A stretch of DNA of 64,000 bases from Gammaproteobacteria bacterium (lineage in GTDB: Bacteria > Pseudomonadota > Gammaproteobacteria > Xanthomonadales > SZUA-36), in assembly GCA_024277815.1 (NCBI GenBank), contig JAJRUM010000043.1, forward strand, positions 1-64,000, read 5' to 3'. The position numbers and the translations under genes were made by a program. Positions 46,665 through 55,905 of the stretch are shown piece by piece (within the stretch, counting starts at the first letter, position 1; each line of letters starts with the position of its first letter). Under the pieces are notes generated by a model, which had not been told where the DNA came from, made no database searches, and saw only the letters and a program-made list of their open reading frames with translations.

Positions 46665-48425
46665 TTATTGTGGAAACAAAGCCCGTGGCTTGTCCTCTCC
46701 CATCATTTGCTGACGAACCAGCGGAATCGGCGGGCCGCCATAGCTGAGGAAGGCGTCATGGAATTCACGCCACGCCGTTCTGCCGCCACGGGTTGCGGTC
46801 CAGTCATCACGCAAACGTTTGATCATCAACTTGCCCATCGTGTAGTTCAGATAGGCAGGATCGTAGGTGCCCCTGGCCGCCTGCTGAATGGCCGTACCCT
46901 CGCTCTGATAGCCCTCTTCAATAAAGAACCGCTTTGAGTCCTCAACTGACCAGCCCCGGGTATGCAGGCCGATCGTAGAAAGGAAGCGTGCGTCCCGCAG
47001 CAAGGCATTGCTGATCTGGCCGATGCGGGTTTCCGGATCATTGTCCCGCAGGCCGGCCTCAACCATCATTTCTTCGGTATAGTGCGCCCAGCCCTCTGCG
47101 TAGGCATAGCCAACAAATACCCGGCCAAAAAACCACGGCGCCCGGTTCGCGTGCAGAAAGTTCAGAAAGTGTCCTGGCCAGACTTCATGGACCGATGTGA
47201 ACAACAGGTCTGCTTCACCGGCAATGTAGTCCGCCTGTACATCTTCAGGCCACGCCGGGTGGGGTGGTGAGATGTAGTAGACCGACGGCTGATTCTCTTC
47301 CCATGGGCCGGGGATATTGATATAGGCGAAATTGGAGCGGGCATAAGGTGGTGACTCATTCACCAATGCCAGTTCCTGGCCTGGAATGCTGACCAGGTCC
47401 TGCTTGACGATGAACTTGCGCATTTCTTCCAGTTGTCTGCGAGCCGCCTCGACTGAACCATCTACAGGTTTGTGGCCGGACATCTTTGCGAAGCAATCCT
47501 GGAGGTTATCTCCGGGAGCAAATTCAGAGCAAGCGGCACGCAGATCTTCCAGGTTCCGCGCCATGTCAGCACGGCCGATCGCTTCAAGTTCATCCAATGG
47601 GGTATCAACCCGTTCGGTATCCCAGAGCATCTGTTTGAACAGCTCAGGTCCGAGGGCAAAGTCTTCAGTTGCAGCCGGCATATTGGATGTCAGCCAGTCC
47701 GCCATCGACTGCATGGCCGAAATCGCTTTGCTGTTGGCACTGGTGAACGCCTGTTGCAAGGCCTCATCTTCAACGGCCGACCAAACCGCCGGCACCTCGT
47801 CACGGAAATAGGCAGCGTAACCACCAAAAGCATCAACGCCCAACTGCAACCAGGTGCGTGGCATTGGCATGGCCAGGTTCTGCCGGATTTGCTGCACGGC
47901 CAGTGGAACATTTTCCAAGTACCGGGTAAACGCCTGCATACGTACATCGAGCGGCGCGTAGTTCAAAGCAATGTATGCACTGGGATCCAGTGAGTCACTC
48001 ATCCAACCCAGATAGTACTGGGGACTGCGAAATGGCAGGCCTGCTTTTTCCATCCAGAACAGATTCTGATCAATCCTGGAAACAAAATATTCAAGCTGGT
48101 AGCTTTGTTCCGCGCTCATTTGCGCTTCGGCAAAGGCCAGGGCTTCGTCACGGGCCTGGTGCAGGCGGGCGATTTCTTTCTCTATACCCACCCGGCTCCA
48201 GTCCGGTAACTGACCATCGTATTCATGCCGGCCCTGGGTAACCGCCCACTGTGGATGGGTGCTGACATGGGCTTCTATCTGGCGGTCAATGAACTGCTCC
48301 CAGGTCTCCACCTGCGGTGGGTTCTGGGCCTCTGTCAACAGTGTTGGTTCTTCAGCCTTTTGACAGGCGCTCAAAGCCAGTAACGAGGATAGTACGAGCA
48401 CAGTCCGCGCATGAAAACTGATCAT
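46665..48425 (-). CDS. Lipoprotein DUF885 family peptidase (second copy)
   Basis: 586 aa. The leader MISFHARTVLVLSSLLALSAC with lipobox LSAC predicts a lipoprotein. The active site VHEVWPGHF and GWAHYTEEM match DUF885. A distant paralogue of the protein at 38884-40641, with low overall identity. It converges on the GNAT gene. CGGAG lies 9 bases before the ATG. Confidence 0.87.
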   Translation of the reverse strand: MISFHARTVLVLSSLLALSACQKAEEPTLLTEAQNPPQVETWEQFIDRQIEAHVSTHPQWAVTQGRHEYDGQLPDWSRVGIEKEIARLHQARDEALAFAEAQMSAEQSYQLEYFVSRIDQNLFWMEKAGLPFRSPQYYLGWMSDSLDPSAYIALNYAPLDVRMQAFTRYLENVPLAVQQIRQNLAMPMPRTWLQLGVDAFGGYAAYFRDEVPAVWSAVEDEALQQAFTSANSKAISAMQSMADWLTSNMPAATEDFALGPELFKQMLWDTERVDTPLDELEAIGRADMARNLEDLRAACSEFAPGDNLQDCFAKMSGHKPVDGSVEAARRQLEEMRKFIVKQDLVSIPGQELALVNESPPYARSNFAYINIPGPWEENQPSVYYISPPHPAWPEDVQADYIAGEADLLFTSVHEVWPGHFLNFLHANRAPWFFGRVFVGYAYAEGWAHYTEEMMVEAGLRDNDPETRIGQISNALLRDARFLSTIGLHTRGWSVEDSKRFFIEEGYQSEGTAIQQAARGTYDPAYLNYTMGKLMIKRLRDDWTATRGGRTAWREFHDAFLSYGGPPIPLVRQQMMGEDKPRALFPQ

Positions 48426-48459
48426 AGTTGAAACTCCGGAGAAGGAAACGCCGACCCGG

Positions 48460-48747
48460 TTAAAGGTCTTCGTCTTCCAGGTTTTCGATGCTGGCATCAG
48501 CATCATCTTCGAGTTCGAATTTGTGGATCAACTCTGTAACCTTTGCCCACATGACATCATCAAGGTCGGCTCGGGTCAAGTTTGAAATAATGTTGATTAA
48601 CACGGTTTTTTCGGCCTGATCAAACTCACCGTTGCTGCAACCAATGCTAACTATCTGTTCCAGTTCATGAACATCCAGCCTGCCGTTAGCTTCGAAGGCA
48701 TCAAAGGCATGCTGCTTCATACGTTCCCAGTTGGAGCTCTCAGCCAT
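48460..48747 (-). CDS. Small acidic hypothetical protein
   Basis: 95 aa, helical, very acidic C-terminus (LEDDADASIENLEDEDL). It resembles small TerB-like or EF-hand-like helical proteins (FDAFEANGRLDVHELEQIV), but no family is certain. Preceded by AGGGA. It may be the first gene of a transcript with the DUF885 peptidase, as the gap is 34 bp. Confidence 0.6.
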   Translation of the reverse strand: MAESSNWERMKQHAFDAFEANGRLDVHELEQIVSIGCSNGEFDQAEKTVLINIISNLTRADLDDVMWAKVTELIHKFELEDDADASIENLEDEDL

Positions 48748-48884
48748 ATCAAATCCCTGTTAACACGGGTCTATCAAGCTACAGTAATTAGCAGGTTATA
48801 GCATATTTACGACTGCTTTTACATTCGCTGAGGTCGGTCTGGCTGGCGTACCAGGCGTCAAACCCCGGCACTTTCAGCCGCTAT

Positions 48885-49472
48885 TCAGGTGTCGCAAAGT
48901 ATTGATATCTTGCGCAGTGCCCGGTCCACAGCGGCATCACTGTCAGCGGCTGAAAGCTCCTGCTTGGCTGCCACGCACTCCTGTGCTTCTTCAAGCATTT
49001 CATCCTGCAACTCAGCCACAACCGCGGCGGAAGCGGGGTCACAATAGGTCGCTGCCACACGCCTGATATTGGCATTTTTGCCACCTGGCTTCTCAACGAT
49101 GACACAATCATCAACCTGGATTTCTGTCTGGTCCGATATGATCACAATAAGACCCGTTGCCGTTTTAACCTGGTACTCACGTGCGGCGCGGCTTCCCTGA
49201 GCGGCCGATGCTGTTGCACCACCAACCACAGCCCCGGCAGTCGTCCTCCTGAACTTCTTACCTGACGATTTTCCCTTGCCGGCATAGAGGCCGATGGCAC
49301 CGCCGATCAGAGCGCCCTTGCCCGCATTGGATTTTTCCTGAACATACTTGGATGCAACCACAACACCATATTGTATCTGTATGGATTGGCCACTTTTCTG
49401 CGCCATTAAGGGGCCGCTGAACAACACCAGCAAAAATGTAGTTTTTGCCAGTTGCTTCAAAGAAATATTCAA
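48885..49472 (-). CDS. Glycine-zipper outer membrane protein
   Basis: 195 aa. Signal peptide (ends LMAQ), then GKGALIGGAIGLYAGKGKSSGKKFRRTTAGAVVGGATASA, a glycine-zipper 2TM-type segment like that of SlyB/Pal-associated proteins. The rest is soluble with three cysteines. Likely stabilises the outer membrane. Read opposite to no other gene and monocistronic. Confidence 0.65.
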   Translation of the reverse strand: MNISLKQLAKTTFLLVLFSGPLMAQKSGQSIQIQYGVVVASKYVQEKSNAGKGALIGGAIGLYAGKGKSSGKKFRRTTAGAVVGGATASAAQGSRAAREYQVKTATGLIVIISDQTEIQVDDCVIVEKPGGKNANIRRVAATYCDPASAAVVAELQDEMLEEAQECVAAKQELSAADSDAAVDRALRKISILCDT

Positions 49473-49552
49473 TTCAGTACTCCAGACCGGTTGGTTTCAT
49501 TATCAATCATAGACGCATGGAAGCGTAGTTCAAGTGTCGCAGTTGACGCCAT

Positions 49553-49578
49553 AAAAAGCCCCGGCAGATGCCGGGGCT
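49553..49578 (-). terminator. Intrinsic terminator of the POT gene
   Basis: AGCCCCGGC and GCCGGGGCT form a perfect 9-bp stem with a 4-base loop. On the minus strand it is followed by TTTTTAT, after the transporter stop. Confidence 0.82.
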
Positions 49579-49599
49579 CTTCATCAAACCATTTTGAAC

Positions 49600-51129
49600 T
49601 TACTTTACGCCATGCATCAGCTTGTTGATGGCCGGCGCAAGCACCAGGTAGGCAACACCAAATACCAGGCCAATCCAGAACAGTTGCATATAGACACCGG
49701 AATACTGGGTGATGGTGGCGGCAACAGGTGCCCCATGCCCACTGGTGGTGCCACCGGATGCGATGGCCGCGATCAGACCGGCTACATACTGCGCCATGGC
49801 GATGGAAAGGAACCAGCCGCCCATAGCCAGGCCAACCTCTTTCTCATCAGCCAGCTTGGTCACCATGCTGAGCCCGATCGGCGACAGACACAGCTCACCG
49901 GACGTATGCAGCAAATAGGTCAGTGCCAGGAATATCCACGGCACCAGGCCCGCTGCATTTTGCATATTGCCGATGGCGAATACCAGCAACAAGAACCCCA
50001 GAGCAACCTGGATGAGGCCCAGTGCAAACTTGCGCGGGATGGAGGGGTTCATATTCATCTTGTCCAGTTTCGGCCACAGTATGGCGAACACCGGCGCGAA
50101 AATCAGAATGTACAGCGGGTTAAGTGACTGGAATATCCCAAAGCCACCCGCCTGCCACGTTTCCATACTGCCAAACATGGGTGTAACGAACTCGCGCGCA
50201 AAGAAGTTCAACGAACTGCCAGCTTGTTCAAACAGTGCCCAGAAGCAGGCGTTTGCCACGAACAGGATCAGCATCGCAATGTAACGCTGCATCTGCACCT
50301 TATTCTTTGAGCGGATACCCGACATAATAAAATAGACAATCAGGCCCGCCATAATCGTGACCAGCAGATAGCCCAGGATGGTGCTTTCTGAAAGCAGGAA
50401 GTAAACGATTCCAGCCAACACCAGCGCACCGGCACCCACGGCGAAAAACCGCCCCCAGCCTTCTTTGCCTTCTTCCGGCAGGCCGATATGACCCAATGAT
50501 TTCTTTGCCACTTCAAGGAAAAGCGTTGACAGGATCATGCCAATACCGGCCGCGAAAAAGCCCCACTTCATGCCCCAGGTCGCACCGATCCAGGACGCGG
50601 TTACCAGTGGTGCGATCATCGCGCCAAGGTTGATACCCATATAGAAGATGGTAAATCCGGAATCACGCCTGACATCACCCGGCGCATACAGTTTGCCAAT
50701 CATGGTGGAGATGTTGGGCTTGAACAGGCCATTGCCGGCGACGATCAATGCCAGCCCTATCAGGAACCAGTTCAGGTCTTCTATCAGCAACACAAATAGA
50801 CCCGCCGCCATGATAATGGCGCCAAGCAAAATCGAACGTTGGTAGCCGAGTACGTGATCAGCAATATAGCCACCGGCCAGACCGGTCGCATAAACCAGGG
50901 CGGTGTAACCACCGTACACGAGGCTGGCCTCCGCATTGGCCCCGGCACCGAGGTGTGCGAAAAAAGTAGTCGCTACATAGACCGCCAGTACCGCGCGCAT
51001 GCCGTAGTAGGAAAAACGCTCCCACATCTCAATATTGAATAGCTGCCACAGTGCAGTTGGGTGGCCCATGAACTCACCGGAAGGCGGTCCCCGAAAGGCA
51101 GTGTTTGTTCCATCTGTTTGATTGGTCAC
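49600..51129 (-). CDS. Proton-dependent oligopeptide transporter (POT/PTR family)
   Basis: 509 aa with about 14 membrane helices. Family signatures: EMWERFSYYGMRAVL (ExxERFxYYG), GGYIADHVLG and the FYMGINLGAMIAPL helix-5 region. Imports di- and tripeptides with protons, in keeping with the many peptidases here. The gap to the divergent M20 gene (51130-51314) shows no clear promoter. Confidence 0.93.
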   Translation of the reverse strand: MTNQTDGTNTAFRGPPSGEFMGHPTALWQLFNIEMWERFSYYGMRAVLAVYVATTFFAHLGAGANAEASLVYGGYTALVYATGLAGGYIADHVLGYQRSILLGAIIMAAGLFVLLIEDLNWFLIGLALIVAGNGLFKPNISTMIGKLYAPGDVRRDSGFTIFYMGINLGAMIAPLVTASWIGATWGMKWGFFAAGIGMILSTLFLEVAKKSLGHIGLPEEGKEGWGRFFAVGAGALVLAGIVYFLLSESTILGYLLVTIMAGLIVYFIMSGIRSKNKVQMQRYIAMLILFVANACFWALFEQAGSSLNFFAREFVTPMFGSMETWQAGGFGIFQSLNPLYILIFAPVFAILWPKLDKMNMNPSIPRKFALGLIQVALGFLLLVFAIGNMQNAAGLVPWIFLALTYLLHTSGELCLSPIGLSMVTKLADEKEVGLAMGGWFLSIAMAQYVAGLIAAIASGGTTSGHGAPVAATITQYSGVYMQLFWIGLVFGVAYLVLAPAINKLMHGVK

Positions 51130-51314
51130 GTTGGAGGCTCCAAATCTGTTTTAAATGATTGTTTTAACCAGGCCGCGGGATTTGTGCGGCAAAAATAAGG
51201 GGCAAGCATACCATTGCCGGCCACCTGAGGCCTACAAACCAGCAAGAGTATTCATGCACGACCATGTGCGTGCGATAATTGCACCATCATTCAACCTGAC
51301 GGAGTACCTGATTC

Positions 51315-52739
51315 GTGGACCAACAAACAGCACAAAAATTTATCGACGAGTTGTGGGCGGATTCCATCGTCCCTGAATTGGTTGAGTACATTAAGATACC
51401 GGCCAAATCTCCGCACTTTGATGCCGACTGGGCCAGCAACGGCTACATAGAAGCTGCCGTCCAGCAGATATTCAGCTGGTGCAAGGCCCAGGATGTAAGC
51501 GGCATGGAAATCGAAATTGTGCGGCTTGAAGGGCGCACCCCTTTAATCTTCATGGAGATTCCGGCACATGGTGCGGCAGATCCCAATGACACCATACTGA
51601 TGTACGGCCACCTCGACAAACAGCCGGAGATGAGTGGCTGGGACGACCAGCTCGGGCCATGGAAGCCGGTGATCCAGGATGACAAGCTGTATGGTCGCGG
51701 CGGCGCCGATGATGGCTATGCAGCTTACGCCTCGTTGGCTGCCATCATGGCCGTACAAAAACAGGATCTTCCACATGCCCGAATCGTGGTCATAATTGAG
51801 GCCTGTGAAGAATCTGGCAGCTATGATCTGCCATATTATATCGACCACCTGAGAAGCCGCGTTGGTGAACCCTCGCTGGTGGTGTGCCTGGATTCAGGTG
51901 CGGGCAACTATGAACAACTTTGGCTAACGGTCTCGTTGCGTGGCATGGCAGCCGGTACGCTGCGTGTCGATGTCCTCAACGAGGGTGTGCACTCCGGCTA
52001 CGCTTCCGGTGTTGTACCTTCCAGCTTCCGGGTCATGCAGCAATTGTTCAGCCGGCTTGAAGACCAGTCCAGCGGCAAAGTACTGCCGGAATATCTTTAT
52101 GCACCCATTCCTGAGCAAAGGCTGGAGCAGACCCGGGCGATGGCTGCCGCGCTGGGAGACCAGATCTGGCAGGCCTATCCCTTTGTCGATGGTGTTGAAC
52201 CCATGGCCGATGACAACGTAGAGCGTATCCTGAATCGCACCTGGCGACCGGCACTTTCGTACACCGGCGTCCAAGGCATTCCTGCACTGGAAAATGCCGG
52301 CAACGTTTTACGACCCTACACAGCCATGAAACTTTCCATGCGCTTACCGGCAACCGTGGATGGCGAAGCAGCATCACAGATGATGAAGCAAACCCTGGAG
52401 GTTGATCCACCCGCCGGCGCAAAGGTCAGTTTCGAAACAGACCAGGCGGCGTCCGGCTGGAACGCACCAGAAGTTGCCCCATGGCTGCATGCCTCTCTGG
52501 AGAAGGGCTCACAGGGCAGCTATGGCCGCAGTGTGATGTATATGGGTGAAGGCGGCACGATTCCATTCATGGCCATGCTGGGTGACTTTTTTCCACAGGC
52601 ACAATTCATGATTACCGGTGTGCTGGGGCCTCAATCCAACGCCCATGGGCCCAACGAATTTATCCACATTCCGTTTGCCCGCAAGCTGACCACCTGTGTT
52701 GCTCATGTCATTACAGACCACTGCCAGCGCGAAGACTGA
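51315..52739 (+). CDS. M20 family metallopeptidase (dipeptidase)
   Basis: 474 aa, cytoplasmic. GTG start. Metal-ligand motifs: MYGHLDKQPEMSGW, GRGGADDGYAAY and IEACEESGSYDLPYY. Such M20 enzymes split dipeptides or N-acyl amino acids. The last His ligand lies in GPNEFIHIPFA. It is divergent from a peptide transporter, so it likely processes imported peptides. Confidence 0.9.
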   Translation: MDQQTAQKFIDELWADSIVPELVEYIKIPAKSPHFDADWASNGYIEAAVQQIFSWCKAQDVSGMEIEIVRLEGRTPLIFMEIPAHGAADPNDTILMYGHLDKQPEMSGWDDQLGPWKPVIQDDKLYGRGGADDGYAAYASLAAIMAVQKQDLPHARIVVIIEACEESGSYDLPYYIDHLRSRVGEPSLVVCLDSGAGNYEQLWLTVSLRGMAAGTLRVDVLNEGVHSGYASGVVPSSFRVMQQLFSRLEDQSSGKVLPEYLYAPIPEQRLEQTRAMAAALGDQIWQAYPFVDGVEPMADDNVERILNRTWRPALSYTGVQGIPALENAGNVLRPYTAMKLSMRLPATVDGEAASQMMKQTLEVDPPAGAKVSFETDQAASGWNAPEVAPWLHASLEKGSQGSYGRSVMYMGEGGTIPFMAMLGDFFPQAQFMITGVLGPQSNAHGPNEFIHIPFARKLTTCVAHVITDHCQRED

Positions 52740-52767
52740 TAAAGCAAAACAGATAAGTACGGAGGAC

Positions 52768-53685
52768 CTAGTCGGCGCAGTTATGTGACTGCAGGCAGGT
52801 CACATCATCATCGCCACGCTCAATCTGGAAAGTGGCGTGTGATATTCCAAAACGCTCATGCAGCTGTTTTGCCAAATCATGCAGAAATTCGTCACCGGCA
52901 GGCGGTTGTGGCATTAACAAGTGCACGGTCAATGCAGTATCGGTCGTGCTCATGGGCCAGATATGCAGATCATGCATTCCCACCACCCCTGGCTGGGCAG
53001 CCAGCCAATCACGCACTTTCTCCGGATCCAGCCCGCGTGGCACCGCGTCGATGGATAAGTTAAGTGAATCGCGCAACAGGCCCCAGGTAGACCAGAATAT
53101 TACGCCGGCAATCAGCAGGCTGCTGAGGGGGTCAAACCAGTTCAGGCCAAACTTCCAGATTACGAAACCTGATATAACAACACCGAGGGAAACCAGGGCA
53201 TCTGCCGCCATGTGCAGATACGCACCGCGAATATTGAGGTCGTTATCTTTACCCGAAACGAAAAACCAGGCGGTAACCGAATTGATAATTACACCAATAC
53301 CGGCCACCATCATGATGGTCCTTCCCGCCGGTTGTACAGGCTCGGAAAACCGGCCGAAAGCCTCCCAGCTGATCACAACGACGGCTGCCAGCAATAACAA
53401 ACCACTGAACATGGAGGCCAGGATGGTAGCCCTGGAGTACCCATAGGTGCGCCGCAAAGACGGTTGCTTGCCGGCCAGATAGCTCGCCCCCCAGGCCAGC
53501 AAAAGGCCCATCACGTCGCTCAGGTTATGTCCGGCATCGGTTATCAGGGCAAGGGAATCAGCAATCACGCCATAGGTGACTTCTACCACTACGAAAATAA
53601 TATTGAGCGCCACACCGACCGCAAACGCCCGGTTATAGTCCGGAGTGGCGTGGTGATGGTGATCGTGGTGTGATTCCCGGTTCAT
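52768..53685 (-). CDS. Cation diffusion facilitator (zinc-type)
   Basis: 305 aa, six membrane helices. The N-terminus is His-rich (HHDHHHHATPD); the metal-binding DAGHNLSD in helix 2 and HMAADAL in helix 5 match the CzcD/ZitB family. It exports Zn2+ or related ions in exchange for protons. Confidence 0.93.
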   Translation of the reverse strand: MNRESHHDHHHHATPDYNRAFAVGVALNIIFVVVEVTYGVIADSLALITDAGHNLSDVMGLLLAWGASYLAGKQPSLRRTYGYSRATILASMFSGLLLLAAVVVISWEAFGRFSEPVQPAGRTIMMVAGIGVIINSVTAWFFVSGKDNDLNIRGAYLHMAADALVSLGVVISGFVIWKFGLNWFDPLSSLLIAGVIFWSTWGLLRDSLNLSIDAVPRGLDPEKVRDWLAAQPGVVGMHDLHIWPMSTTDTALTVHLLMPQPPAGDEFLHDLAKQLHERFGISHATFQIERGDDDVTCLQSHNCAD

Positions 53686-53736
53686 ATCCCGTATCTTAAA
53701 CGTAAAGGTTCTGGTAAGTACTGCTATATATCATGA

Positions 53737-54024
53737 TCAGACGGCGCTTTGCCAGCCATGATAAAAGGTCACCATCCCGATCACGATAAAGGCTGCGCCG
53801 GCAATCATTGACATGAGCCTGGCGTTAATCACTTGTGACAGCACCGAACCCAGCAATACTCCAATCGCACTGGCGAGCACCAGTGCCAGTGCCGAGCCAA
53901 GAAATACCGTCAACTTGCTGACATCCTTGTCGGCTGCAAACAGCAAGGTAACGAGTTGTGTTTTGTCCGCCATTTCAGCGATGAATATGGCACCGAACAC
54001 GGTCGCAAACAGTTTCCACTCCAT
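53737..54024 (-). CDS. Half-size TMEM165/GDT1 (UPF0016) family protein
   Basis: 95 aa, about three membrane helices, one repeat of the GDT1 family (Mn2+/Ca2+ transport, perhaps as a dimer). The family motif E-x-G-D-(K/R)-(T/S) appears as EMADKTQ, so the glycine is Ala. GGAG lies 9 bases before the ATG. Longer readings of the frame add no family sequence. Confidence 0.8.
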   Translation of the reverse strand: MEWKLFATVFGAIFIAEMADKTQLVTLLFAADKDVSKLTVFLGSALALVLASAIGVLLGSVLSQVINARLMSMIAGAAFIVIGMVTFYHGWQSAV

Positions 54025-54144
54025 CTTTTCTTTCTCCGCTTTCCACTGATCCTGTAAATGTATTAGATGGTACTTGAACTGGCTACTGCATGGTTGGATA
54101 CTGCACCCTTGGCAACAAGCGGCAGCGACACGGACTCCTGAAAG

Positions 54145-55062
54145 ATGACCATTCCATTCAAAATCTGGTTCAACGGCAAGTTGCGTGACTCTGAAGATTG
54201 CAAAGTACACGTCCAAAGCCATGCTTTGCACTATGGTTCATCAGTATTTGAGGGCATTCGTGCATACCAGACGCCACAAGGCACGGCTTTCTTTCGCCTG
54301 GATGACCACCTGGAAAGACTGTTTTACTCTGCAGCCATTTACCGGATTCCTATTCGTTACAGCCATGAAGAACTGCGCCAGGCCTGTCTTGACACCGTAC
54401 GTGATGCCGGACTTGAAAGCGCCTACATCAGGCCGCTGGTCGCACGCGGCAATTGCGGACTCGGGGTTATACCCAAAGACTTTGGCGCCGTTGATATATC
54501 CATCATGGTGGATTCATGGGGAGCTTACCTTGGAGAGGAGGGCCTGAAGAACGGCATCCGTGCCTGCATCACCTCCTGGCAGCGGGTCGCACCCAACACC
54601 ATTCCCACAGGTGCCAAGGCCGGCGGCAATTACCTGTCCGGTCAACTGATCGGATTTGAGGCCAAAGACCGCGGGTTTGACGAAGGTATCGCCCTCGGCC
54701 ACGACGGCCTGCTCAGCGAGGGCGCCGGGGAGAACCTGTTCATTATTCGGCAGGGCCGTATTTTAACTCCGCCCGCGTCCGCTTCGATTCTCGGTGGCAT
54801 TACCCGCGATACTGTTTTCTCACTGGCCAGCGACCTTGAGCTGGAAGTTGTTGAACAAACACTTTCGCGTGAACAACTGTATGGGGCCGATGAGGCCTTC
54901 TTCACCGGTACTGCTGTCGAGGTGACACCGGTACGGCAGGTTGACCACATGACCATTGGCAACGGTGGCTGCGGACCGCTCACCAAGCGCATCCAATTAG
55001 CATTTTTCGGCCTGTTTAAAGGCACCACGCCGGATCAACGGGGTTGGCTCACCTACCTCTGA
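54145..55062 (+). CDS. ilvE: Branched-chain amino acid aminotransferase
   Basis: 305 aa, fold-type IV PLP enzyme of the last step of Val, Ile and Leu synthesis. Motifs: HALHYGSSVFEGIRAY, FRLDDHLERL, PTGAKAGGNYLSGQL (PLP lysine in GAKAGGNY), EGAGENLF and GGITRDT. Full length. Confidence 0.95.
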   Translation: MTIPFKIWFNGKLRDSEDCKVHVQSHALHYGSSVFEGIRAYQTPQGTAFFRLDDHLERLFYSAAIYRIPIRYSHEELRQACLDTVRDAGLESAYIRPLVARGNCGLGVIPKDFGAVDISIMVDSWGAYLGEEGLKNGIRACITSWQRVAPNTIPTGAKAGGNYLSGQLIGFEAKDRGFDEGIALGHDGLLSEGAGENLFIIRQGRILTPPASASILGGITRDTVFSLASDLELEVVEQTLSREQLYGADEAFFTGTAVEVTPVRQVDHMTIGNGGCGPLTKRIQLAFFGLFKGTTPDQRGWLTYL

Positions 55063-55105
55063 TTCCACAACACCGCGCGCTGACAATTTGGGACAGGCAA
55101 TAACT

Positions 55106-55139
55106 GACAATTATTGTCTCTGTCCGACACACTTTGACA
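55106..55139. promoter_or_regulatory. Upstream activator site of unit A
   Basis: GACAATTATTGTC (GACA-N5-TGTC, 55106-55118) followed by GACA half-sites at 55126 and 55136. Its order and spacing match the site of unit B; a sigma-54 activator site is inferred. Centre is 116 bp before the GG of the promoter. Confidence 0.55.
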
Positions 55140-55226
55140 GCCAGCCCGCAGTCACCACCACTCTCAATCCCCTACCACAAATCTATCCTGTTGTTATATA
55201 AGTATTATTCTAAACCGTGCCTGTCT

Positions 55227-55243
55227 TGGCGTGATATTTGCAT
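55227..55243 (+). promoter_or_regulatory. Sigma-54 promoter of unit A
   Basis: TGGCGTGATATTTGCAT carries GG (55228-55229) and GC (55240-55241) with exactly 10 bases between, and matches TGGCACG-N4-TTGCA closely. Start is expected near 55253. Confidence 0.72.
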
Positions 55244-55252
55244 CTAAGGGGG

Positions 55253-55568
55253 GGCAGATGGTTTTCTCTAAGAAAGCACATCTTCTTCCAGGGACATAGA
55301 TTTATGGACATGGGGGTTGTTCACCAACTGTTTAAAGCAAGCTGTACCAACCGACAGCTACTGAAGCGAACTGAACCAACGACAGTTACTGAAGGCGCTA
55401 ACCCAGAATCTGGGACAAACAGGAATAAGGTAGCTAGGGGGACAAGCAAAAGTGGTCAGGTATACCAATGGGGGTTGGTAATATGATCACGAAAGGGGAG
55501 CGTGAACGTTTGCTGTAAAGGGGAACGTCTCACCTGGAAAAAACCCGCCCAGACGGCGGGTTTTTTTT
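55253..55568 (+). ncRNA. Predicted GGA-rich sRNA A, about 316 nt
   Basis: Bounded by the sigma-54 promoter and an intrinsic terminator, this transcript has no convincing ORF, only a 13-codon ATG frame at its 5' end. It contains eight GGA triplets and an imperfect direct repeat (55346-55368 and 55375-55397, ACCAACCGACAGCTACTGAAG type). Its start GGGGGCAGATGG matches that of sRNA B. GGA motifs are the CsrA/RsmA binding element, so RNA-protein sequestration is proposed, but alternatives (Hfq-type base-pairing sRNA) remain open. Confidence 0.55.
55537..55568 (+). terminator. Terminator of sRNA A
   Basis: An A-rich run plus CCCGCC pairs with GGCGGG around CAGAC, then eight Ts. Confidence 0.88.
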
Positions 55569-55617
55569 ATGCCGGCATTTATCTCCTGACTTATCTGACT
55601 GAATCCACGACAGAAAC

Positions 55618-55653
55618 TGACAAATATTGTCAGTAAGCCGACACTTTACGACA
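55618..55653. promoter_or_regulatory. Upstream activator site of unit B
   Basis: TGACAAATATTGTCA (55618-55632; perfect arms, GACA-N5-TGTC core) then GACA at 55640 and 55650. Centre 115 bp before the promoter GG, the same as in unit A. Confidence 0.57.
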
Positions 55654-55738
55654 ATTCAGGGTTTTCAGTGTAGTCTGCCAAAAATATGAAACTTTGTATA
55701 TCATTGATATATATGTATATTATATAAATAAGTCGTAT

Positions 55739-55755
55739 TGGCACGATAACTGCAT
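55739..55755 (+). promoter_or_regulatory. Sigma-54 promoter of unit B
   Basis: TGGCACGATAACTGCAT: GG at 55740-55741 and GC at 55752-55753, 10 bases between; the -24 element is a perfect TGGCACG. Start is expected near 55765. Confidence 0.78.
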
Positions 55756-55885
55756 GGTAAAGGGGGCAGATGTTGTGTTGAACCACACCATCACCTTCCA
55801 GTCACGGTATATAAGAATAGACCAGGAAGTCATAACAATAAGGGATGAGTTAGTCGACAAGGAAGTTTCGAAATTACATGGAAGT

Positions 55886-55905
55886 TTAGAACAGGGAAGT
55901 TCTAA
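55886..55905 (+). other. CsrA-type hairpin within sRNA B
   Basis: Seven base pairs, TTAGAAC with GTTCTAA, enclose AGGGAA, with GGA exposed in the loop. Confidence 0.6.

Noticed and set aside
55245-55300. A 13-codon leader peptide at the 5' end of sRNA A
   Set aside because: The matching position in sRNA B gives only MLC and stop, so the shared GGGGGCAGATG is not conserved as a coding start.
55238-55486. An 82-codon frame inside sRNA A
   Set aside because: It starts within the sigma-54 promoter, before the expected transcript start, has no ribosome-binding site and odd composition.
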